Origin: Caryophanales bacterium
GTDB taxonomy: Bacteria; Bacillota_I; Bacilli_A; RFN20; JAISJY01
Assembly: GCA_031261365.1 (NCBI GenBank)
Contig: JAISJY010000095.1
Location: 1 to 6,442 of the forward strand
DNA: 6,442 bases
Direction: 5' to 3'
A program made the translations under genes and the position numbers. Shown here in pieces: positions 1 to 4,635 of this stretch (positions within the stretch are counted from its first letter, which is position 1; the number at the start of each line of letters is the position of its first letter). Under the pieces are notes generated by a model. That model did no database searches and was not told the DNA's origin. It saw only the letters and a list, made by a program, of their open reading frames with translations.

Positions 1-1
1 A

Positions 2-568
2 GCCAATTTATCAAAAAAAGATGCTGATCATTTTTATCGTTTATGGTATGAACTTTTAGCATACATTAATAACATTTATAAAATATGTCCAACTATGCAA
101 GAATATTTAGAAAATTTAGAAAAAAGCAAAATTGACGACCAACTTCTTTTCCCAATTCGCGAAAAATTATGGAAAAAGCCTTACATTATTATGAATTATT
201 GTGAAGCAAATTCCACATTAAATGAAGAAGATATAAACATATATAAAAGTTGGCTTAAACATCATTTAAAATCTCGATTTATTATTATGGACTTCCAAGA
301 AGAAGGAAGTTTATTTATGCCTTTAAATGAAAATGTGCCTACTTGTATATACCAAGTTCTAGGAATAAATAACGATATCAGGGATTTATTTAAAAATAAA
401 ACACTTCCTTTTTATATTGAAACAGTAATACTTCCTTTTAAAGATGTTATCATATACGATACTTACATTAATATTTTTCAAGCCAGTTTCGACGAAAAAA
501 CAATTGATATTCTTTATAATCAATATGAAAATCTCCTTATCAACAATATTAAAACAAATCTAAACTAA
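2..568 (+). CDS. Uncharacterised Firmicutes protein, N-terminus cut off by window edge
   Basis: The reading frame is open from the left edge. Although an ATG lies at 95, codons 2-94 continue in frame without a stop and encode NLSKKDADHFYRLWYELLAY-like sequence that belongs to the same protein. The true start is therefore outside the window, and at least 188 residues are present. The arrangement (an LWYxLLxYIN segment near the start of the visible part, a middle segment about a KSWLKHHLKSRFIIMDF stretch, and LPFKDVIIYD near the end) resembles a widespread uncharacterised family of clostridial and bacilli proteins as I remember it. No catalytic motif, membrane segment or signal peptide is visible, and I assign no function. 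The stop TAA shares its last A with the ATG of the next gene, so the two are probably co-transcribed and translationally coupled. High confidence that it is coding, low on identity. Confidence 0.8.
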   Translation, partial: ANLSKKDADHFYRLWYELLAYINNIYKICPTMQEYLENLEKSKIDDQLLFPIREKLWKKPYIIMNYCEANSTLNEEDINIYKSWLKHHLKSRFIIMDFQEEGSLFMPLNENVPTCIYQVLGINNDIRDLFKNKTLPFYIETVILPFKDVIIYDTYINIFQASFDEKTIDILYNQYENLLINNIKTNLN

Positions 569-1341
569 TGAAACTTGTTTTAAAAACAGACATCCCTCTT
601 ACTTTTGAACAACTATGTAAAAAATATAAATTATCTGGAGACCTTATATATAGTCTTGTCGGCTTTTCTAAAATTAAAAAATATCAAATAATAAATACTG
701 ATATTGAAGTAGAATTGCCCAAAGAAGAAAGTAATATATTACCTATTGATGAACCTTTAAATATAGTTTATGAAGACCCATATTTTCTAGTTTTAAATAA
801 ACCAACTAACCTTGTTTGTATTCCAACCATTAATAAAAAAGAAAAGAGTTTAGCTGGAATGGTTATAAACTATTTTAAAAATAATAATATATCTTCAACA
901 GCCCACTTTGTTAGTAGACTAGATAGAAACACTCAAGGACTTTTAATAGTAGCCAAACATCAATACATTCATCATTTGTTTTCTTTAATAAAAATAGAAA
1001 AACATTATAAAGCATTAGTAAATGGTTACACCGAAGATAATGGCATTATTGAAACACCTATTCTAAGACTACCTCATCAAAATGAAAGAATAATAGATAG
1101 TAAAGGTAAGTATTGTAAAACTATTTATAAAACTATAGAAAGAAAGAATAATACCTCTCTAGTTGATATTCAATTATTAACAGGTAGAACCCACCAAATA
1201 AGAGTTCATTTTAAAAGTATTAATCACTGTTTAGTCGGTGATACTTTATATGGTGATACAAAAGGCGAGTTCTTTTTAATAAGCTATAAATTATCTTTTA
1301 AACACCCAATAACCAACCAACAATTAGAGTTTGTTTTATAA
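568..1341 (+). CDS. RluA-family pseudouridine synthase (rRNA/tRNA uridine isomerase)
   Basis: Converts specific uridines in structured RNA, probably 23S rRNA or tRNA, to pseudouridine in the cytoplasm. The protein has 257 residues. The family signature RLDRNTQGLLIVAK lies at 117-130, with the catalytic Asp at 119. LNKPTNLVCIP at 76-86 matches the conserved strand before it, and LTGRTHQIRVH at 204-214 is the second hallmark motif. GDTLYG at 224-229 is also typical. The first 60 residues sit where many family members carry an S4 RNA-binding domain, but only a weak S4-like remnant is visible (about 23-50), so RNA recognition there may be reduced. The start is fixed by the TAATG overlap with the upstream gene. 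There is no Shine-Dalgarno sequence before it, which fits reinitiation after the upstream stop. The exact target (RluA, RluC or RluD type) cannot be told from the sequence. In Bacillus a homologue follows NAD kinase, but the upstream gene here is not a NAD kinase. Confidence 0.9.
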   Translation: MKLVLKTDIPLTFEQLCKKYKLSGDLIYSLVGFSKIKKYQIINTDIEVELPKEESNILPIDEPLNIVYEDPYFLVLNKPTNLVCIPTINKKEKSLAGMVINYFKNNNISSTAHFVSRLDRNTQGLLIVAKHQYIHHLFSLIKIEKHYKALVNGYTEDNGIIETPILRLPHQNERIIDSKGKYCKTIYKTIERKNNTSLVDIQLLTGRTHQIRVHFKSINHCLVGDTLYGDTKGEFFLISYKLSFKHPITNQQLEFVL

Positions 1342-1342
1342 A

Positions 1343-2455
1343 TTAATCTCCGTTTTTTAACATATAAGTTTGTGATAACAGTTTATATGACCAAGTTGTC
1401 TCTAAATTATTTCTAATTACAAATCCTTCAATGTTTGATTTTGAATCTATTGTTGATTTATAATTATTAACAATTTTTAGGTCTTCTTCAATATCACCTG
1501 TCAATTTAACATCTAATGTTGGAACTAATAACAAATCCTTATAATCTTTAAAACTTGATAAAGTTGTTAATCTATTTTGTCTAATACCATTAATTAATAA
1601 ATTAAAGAAAGAAATATATTGCTCACTTTTACCATATTTATTTTTTGTTAAAGCAACTCCCCACAATTCACCTTGTAAAACAATATTATTATTTAATGGA
1701 CTTTCTTGTAATAATTTTTGTAATATTGGCTTAATATTCAAACTTTCAACTGTTTTAATAAAAATAGTATCATTAACTCCTGAATGCTTTAAATTCAAAC
1801 CGCGATTTCTTGAACATATTCCAAAATCAAACTTCTTTCCTTTTCTTTTCATCCAAATTGTTATACTAGAACCATCAATTTTTTCAGTTACATAATAATC
1901 ATTTGTTTCAATTAATTCCTTATATTTTTCAGGTTCATTTTGAACTCTTACTTCATCTGTTTTTCTAATCCAAGTAGGAAAACCAGAACCCGCTTGTTTA
2001 AGAAGTCTTTTCTTTTGCCAATCTCTAAACCACTTGAATTTCATAAAGAACTTATAGAAACGACTATGTTTTCTTTTGGTTTCTCTTTCATAAACAACTC
2101 TTTCAGCAGGTGGTATATATTTTTCAACATTTAATTCAGCAGTAACATCATCACCTAAATTATGTTTCTTTTTTAAAACATCTAATGGCATTATTAAACC
2201 AGATGAAAATTGTCCTCTAAACTTTCTAATTTTAACTCTTCCCTTTGTCTCTTTCATAAACTCAAATGTTTTATTAGTTATATCAACAACTGAATCTATT
2301 TCAAAATAAACACACAAATCACCTACTTTAAACTCATCTTTTTTAACCACACATTTCCAACCATCAATTGTTGCCAACAAAATATTATCAGCATTTTCTA
2401 TTGAACTCAATTCAATAATTTTTCTAATTGTGGCTAATTTTCTTTCTTCACTCAT
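1343..2455 (-). CDS. ATP-dependent RNA ligase, DraRnl/Rnl5-like (RNA repair)
   Basis: Predicted to seal 3'-OH/5'-phosphate RNA ends through an enzyme-AMP intermediate. The 370 residues show the layout known from the Deinococcus radiodurans ligase DraRnl (DRB0094). An N-terminal OB-fold domain comes first (about 6-115, with ENADNILLATIDGWKCVV and VGDLCVYFEIDS), followed by a nucleotidyltransferase domain. The adenylated Lys is K192 in EKIDGS (motif I). SRNRG (215-219) fits motif Ia, LQGELWG (260-266) and FFNLLI (283-288) fit the region of motif III, IEGFVIR (342-348) is motif IV and SYKLL (356-360, K358) is motif V. All core motifs are intact, so the enzyme should be active. Residues about 124-153 form a strongly basic linker rich in Lys, Arg and aromatic residues. 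It precedes the usual FPxxxxKTDExRxQN segment and may help bind RNA. The ATG is preceded by AGAAAGGAAAG, a good ribosome binding site. The gene stands alone on its strand, and the substrate in vivo is unknown. Confidence 0.9.
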   Translation of the reverse strand: MSEERKLATIRKIIELSSIENADNILLATIDGWKCVVKKDEFKVGDLCVYFEIDSVVDITNKTFEFMKETKGRVKIRKFRGQFSSGLIMPLDVLKKKHNLGDDVTAELNVEKYIPPAERVVYERETKRKHSRFYKFFMKFKWFRDWQKKRLLKQAGSGFPTWIRKTDEVRVQNEPEKYKELIETNDYYVTEKIDGSSITIWMKRKGKKFDFGICSRNRGLNLKHSGVNDTIFIKTVESLNIKPILQKLLQESPLNNNIVLQGELWGVALTKNKYGKSEQYISFFNLLINGIRQNRLTTLSSFKDYKDLLLVPTLDVKLTGDIEEDLKIVNNYKSTIDSKSNIEGFVIRNNLETTWSYKLLSQTYMLKNGD

Positions 2456-2470
2456 ACTGCTTTCCTTTCT
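2456..2470 (-). promoter_or_regulatory. Ribosome binding site of the RNA ligase gene
   Basis: Read on the minus strand, AGAAAGGAAAGCAGT directly precedes the ATG at 2455. The purine-rich core AAAGGAAAG at a normal distance supports this start. Upstream, -10-like hexamers TATGAT (2497-2492) and TAAAAT (2484-2479) are present on the minus strand, but neither has a convincing -35 partner, so the promoter is not assigned. Confidence 0.6.
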
Positions 2471-2530
2471 AAATAAATATTTTAGTAAGTTATCATATGT
2501 CTTATCTTTAATTCTGTGTTCACATATTAG

Positions 2531-2556
2531 AACCTACCCAAAGTGTAAGGCTATTG
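2531..2556. repeat. Hairpin motif, copy A of a two-copy direct repeat
   Basis: Copy A and copy B (66 bases downstream) share the pattern AACCT, nine variable bases, GTAAG, one base, CTATTG. Ungapped, 17 of 26 positions agree, with the agreement concentrated in the two flanks. Within copy A, CCTAC (2533-2537) pairs with GTAAGG (2545-2550) with one bulged A, leaving a 7-base loop. The middle differs between copies while the ability to pair is kept, which suggests a structured RNA or a DNA-binding site rather than chance. The orientation in which it acts is unknown. Confidence 0.45.
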
Positions 2557-2596
2557 TCTTAAAAAAGCAAGTAATAAATTAAGCATTGAGTTTTAT

Positions 2597-2622
2597 AACC
2601 TTACATTTAAGTAAGTCTATTG
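2597..2622. repeat. Hairpin motif, copy B of a two-copy direct repeat
   Basis: Second copy of the AACCT...GTAAGnCTATTG pattern. Here CTTAC (2600-2604) pairs perfectly with GTAAG (2611-2615) around a 6-base loop. An outer pair TTGAG (2586-2590) / CTCAA (2624-2628) could enclose this hairpin in a larger stem. The 3' end of the copy overlaps the -35 region of the probable thiT promoter, so a protein or RNA structure here could affect thiT transcription as well as the divergent ligase gene. Confidence 0.45.
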
Positions 2623-2647
2623 CTCAAATAAAAATTATTAATATAGT
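2620..2647 (+). promoter_or_regulatory. Probable promoter of the TPP riboswitch-thiT transcript
   Basis: TTGCTC (2620-2625) and TATAGT (2642-2647) are separated by 16 bases, which would place the transcript start near 2654, about 30 bases before the riboswitch. A better -10 match, TATAAT at 2677-2682, exists, but starting there (about 2689) would remove the 5' strand of the riboswitch P1 stem, so I favour the upstream one. The -35 match is weak. Confidence 0.35.
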
Positions 2648-2683
2648 TTTCTTCTCCATTTATTCTCTTAAAAATATATAATA

Positions 2684-2768
2684 TTACTTGGGAGCTTGTG
2701 AAACAGGCTGAGAAAACTATTGTATTATAGTTGACCGCACTTGATCTAGGTAATGCTAGCGGAAGTAT
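2684..2768 (+). ncRNA. TPP (thiamine pyrophosphate) riboswitch aptamer, THI element
   Basis: Senses thiamine pyrophosphate and controls the downstream transporter. P1 pairs TACTT (2685-2689) with AAGTA (2763-2767). P3 pairs AGCTTG (2693-2698) with CAGGCT (2704-2709). The invariant CTGAGA follows at 2708-2713. An optional P3a hairpin AACTAT (2715-2720) / ATAGTT (2727-2732) comes next, then GACC. P5 pairs CTAG (2746-2749) with CTAG (2756-2759) around the conserved GTAATG, and GCGGAAGTA closes the element. An intrinsic terminator follows directly, so TPP binding most likely ends transcription. A competing antiterminator is visible: ATCTAG (2744-2749) and TGCT (2754-2757) can pair with CTAGAT (2786-2791) and AGCA (2780-2783). 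That pairing opens the aptamer and occupies the 5' arm of the terminator. Confidence 0.95.
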
Positions 2769-2779
2769 TCTAACCTTTT

Positions 2780-2808
2780 AGCAATCTAGATTTGGATTGT
2801 CTTTTTTT
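2780..2808 (+). terminator. Riboswitch-controlled intrinsic terminator
   Basis: The stem GCAATC (2781-2786) pairs with GATTGT (2795-2800, one G-U pair) around an 8-base loop. One C and seven T residues (2802-2808) follow. It lies between the TPP aptamer and the thiT ribosome binding site and excludes the antiterminator described with the aptamer, so it is the expression platform. Confidence 0.8.
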
Positions 2809-2823
2809 ATAAAAGGGGGAAAT

Positions 2824-3606
2824 ATGAAAAAGAAAAATCTAAGTTTATATTTTAAGTTTGTTGCCTACATTTCATTATTAGCTGTTATTGTTGGTATTTT
2901 ATTAGTCTTTAATAATGGATTATCTTTATTAAAAACAGATGTTAGTTTAGCTTGGATTAATTTTCTTATCTTCTTACCATTAGTCATTATAGTTGGAAGT
3001 GGTTTAATAATCTTATTCTTTATTGTTTCTAATCACTATGCTGAAGAACAAAAACATTTTACTCTATTAGACATCACTGAAATTGCTATTTTAGTCGCGA
3101 TTGCTATTGTCTTAGATACTTTAGGGCAACTAAAAATACATATTACAGGAGGTTCTATTGGTTTTGCTATGGTACCATTATTTTTAATTGCTTTAAGGCA
3201 TGATTTCTATAAATCTTTCATTGCTATCGGTATTGTTTTTGGTTTATCAACCTTACTTTTAGATGGGTATGGTTTTAATCCTTTAATGATACTATTTGAC
3301 TATGTACTCGGTTTTGGTAGTTTAGCTGTATTGTCTTTCTTCAGACCTTTAATATTTAAACAACAAAACAAAGTTATACCTTATGTCTTTATTACTATAG
3401 GTATATTAATAGGGGGATTATTAAGATTTATTTTCTCTAGTATTTCTTCAATGTTAGTTTATGAAGCAAGTTTTACTGAAGCCATAATATATCAATCTGC
3501 TTATATTCCGCTTTCTATTCTACTATGTTTAATAATAATTAATTTATTACACCCAACAATTATGTTTTTAAATAAGAGATTAAATAATAGAAAAGAAGAA
3601 GAATAA
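2824..3606 (+). CDS. thiT: ThiT-like ECF transporter S component (thiamine or precursor uptake)
   Basis: Membrane substrate-binding subunit expected to work with a shared ECF module (EcfA, EcfA', EcfT, not in this window) to import thiamine or a relative. The ATG at 2824 follows AAAAGGGGGAAAT, a good ribosome binding site. An in-frame TTG at 2797 lies inside the terminator stem and is rejected. The protein has 260 residues. The ThiT core runs from about 80 to 250 with LLDITEIAIL (81-90), GGSIGFAMVPLFLIALR (109-125), LFDYVLGF (157-164) and GGLLRFIFSSIS (197-208). The first 75 residues add two predicted membrane helices (about 11-30 and 43-68) absent from the roughly 190-residue classical proteins. 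Compared from memory with Lactococcus ThiT, the acidic-Tyr pair is kept (D159-Y160) and Tyr146 is kept (Y223), but His125 corresponds to S205, Trp133 to Y213 and Asn151 to I228. The TPP riboswitch upstream ties it to thiamine metabolism, while the altered pocket leaves the exact substrate open. Confidence 0.85.
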   Translation: MKKKNLSLYFKFVAYISLLAVIVGILLVFNNGLSLLKTDVSLAWINFLIFLPLVIIVGSGLIILFFIVSNHYAEEQKHFTLLDITEIAILVAIAIVLDTLGQLKIHITGGSIGFAMVPLFLIALRHDFYKSFIAIGIVFGLSTLLLDGYGFNPLMILFDYVLGFGSLAVLSFFRPLIFKQQNKVIPYVFITIGILIGGLLRFIFSSISSMLVYEASFTEAIIYQSAYIPLSILLCLIIINLLHPTIMFLNKRLNNRKEEE

Positions 3607-3627
3607 ACAACAGAACTTCATACTTTT

Positions 3628-3642
3628 TGTTAAAATATAAGT
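3628..3642 (+). promoter_or_regulatory. Extended -10 promoter giving a leaderless recU mRNA
   Basis: TG (3628-3629), one base, then TAAAAT (3631-3636) form an extended -10 element with no good -35 box. Six bases separate it from the ATG at 3643, so the predicted transcript start falls on the A of the start codon. No Shine-Dalgarno sequence lies between 3607 and 3642. Confidence 0.55.
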
Positions 3643-4221
3643 ATGATTAATTATCCAAATAAAATAAAACAAGAAACAAAAAAGACTCCAACTAAATTAA
3701 ATATCTCTTCTAATAGAGGTATGTTATTAGAAAACATCATTAATATTAGCAATGATTACTATTTAAATAACAATATAGCCGTTATATATAAGAAGCCAAC
3801 ACCTTTAAAAATACTTAAAACTACTAAAGAAAGTCATTATCAAGTAATAGAAAAAGCTATCTTTCTAGCTCCTTCAACTACTGATTATAATGGTATTTAT
3901 AAAGGAAAGTATCTTGATTTTGATGCTAAAGAAACAAATAGTACCACAAGTTTTCCACTAGGGAATGTTCATATTAATCAAATTGTTCACTTACAAAGAA
4001 TAGCCGAACACGGTGGCTTTGCCTTTTTAATTATCTTTTTCAAAGCCTATAATGAGATTTATTTAGTAGACCAAAGCCTAATTCAAGAACAAATAAAAAA
4101 AGGAATAAAGTCTATTCCCTATTTATTAATTAAACAAACTTGCCCCTTAATAGAACAAGGTTTTTTAATTCAAGCCGATTATTTAAAAGCAGTTGATAAA
4201 AAGTATTTTAATCTTCATTAA
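3643..4221 (+). CDS. recU: Holliday junction resolvase RecU
   Basis: Cuts four-way DNA junctions during recombination and repair and helps chromosome segregation in Gram-positive bacteria. The protein has 192 residues, slightly shorter than the Bacillus protein (about 206). It begins MINYPN, as family members do, which supports this start. NRGMLLE (24-30), AVIYKKPTPLKI (46-57) and STTDYNGIYKGKYLDFDAKE (78-97) are the family core. The metal-binding and catalytic positions are D81, D94 and K96. D94 sits where most homologues, as I recall, have Glu (DFEAKET), a conservative change. FPLGNVHINQIVHL (104-117) and the GGFAFLIIFF strand (124-133) complete the fold. No Shine-Dalgarno sequence precedes the gene, and the mRNA appears leaderless. 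The usual neighbour in Bacillus, a class A penicillin-binding protein gene, is absent. The last 14 bases overlap the convergent rpoE. Confidence 0.95.
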   Translation: MINYPNKIKQETKKTPTKLNISSNRGMLLENIINISNDYYLNNNIAVIYKKPTPLKILKTTKESHYQVIEKAIFLAPSTTDYNGIYKGKYLDFDAKETNSTTSFPLGNVHINQIVHLQRIAEHGGFAFLIIFFKAYNEIYLVDQSLIQEQIKKGIKSIPYLLIKQTCPLIEQGFLIQADYLKAVDKKYFNLH

Positions 4222-4633
4222 TGTCTGCTTTAACAACAGTTTCTGAAGGAGTAGTTTCAATTTCTTCGCTTTCTTCCTCTTCCTCATCAACTATTTCTTC
4301 ATTCTCTTCTTCAGCTACAATCGCTACATCACCCGTTTCAGTTTCCACTACTTCACCATATAAATCTGATAAATTAGGTTTAATCTCACTAATAGTATGT
4401 CTACTTTTTAAATCCCAAAGAAAAGGACTTTTACTATCTTTTTGATATTGTAAAAAACGACCATCTAAATTAATACTTGAATGAAATTGAGCAATATATA
4501 AAGCCTTATTCTCTTCATTTACTTGAACTAAACGGCAAACCTCTGCAAATAAATCTTTAAAACTTAATGGTCCTTTCTTTTTTACTAATACCTCATAGGC
4601 AACCTCTATTAGAGGCTTCTTTTCATTTTTCAT
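4208..4633 (-). CDS. rpoE: RNA polymerase delta subunit RpoE
   Basis: Accessory subunit of Gram-positive RNA polymerase that speeds recycling of the enzyme, lowers non-specific binding and tunes the response to the starting nucleotide. The protein has 141 residues. The N-terminal HARE-HTH winged-helix domain (about 1-90) includes PLIEVAYEVLVKKKGPLSF (7-25), FHSSINLDGRF (50-60) and LWDLKSR (72-78). The C-terminal tail from about 95 is disordered and very acidic, with runs of Glu between 108 and 125. That is the hallmark of delta, though it is shorter than in Bacillus (about 173 residues in total). The ATG is two bases after the argS stop, and its ribosome binding site AAAGGA lies inside the end of argS, so the two genes form an operon. 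The 3' end overlaps recU by 14 bases, with no terminator in between. Confidence 0.95.
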   Translation of the reverse strand: MKNEKKPLIEVAYEVLVKKKGPLSFKDLFAEVCRLVQVNEENKALYIAQFHSSINLDGRFLQYQKDSKSPFLWDLKSRHTISEIKPNLSDLYGEVVETETGDVAIVAEEENEEIVDEEEEESEEIETTPSETVVKADINED

Positions 4634-4635
4634 TA

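Noticed and set aside
1940..2134. 64-residue open frame on the plus strand
   Set aside because: It lies wholly inside the RNA ligase gene on the other strand and has no ribosome binding site or recognisable motif.
2500..2560. tRNA-like fragment (GGTTCTAAT on the minus strand looks like a T-loop)
   Set aside because: No acceptor stem, anticodon arm or CCA-like end can be folded around it. The bases are better explained by the two-copy hairpin motif.
2797..2823. Possible TTG start adding nine residues to ThiT
   Set aside because: The TTG is inside the terminator stem, whereas the ATG at 2824 has a strong ribosome binding site just before it.
3607..3642. Terminator after thiT
   Set aside because: Only a weak AACAA/TTGTT pairing is possible and no T-run follows. 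The segment reads better as the recU promoter.
4221..4445. 74-residue Ser-rich open frame on the plus strand
   Set aside because: It is the antisense image of the Glu-rich tail of RpoE: GAA/GAG codons read backwards as TTC/CTC or shifted as Ser codons.
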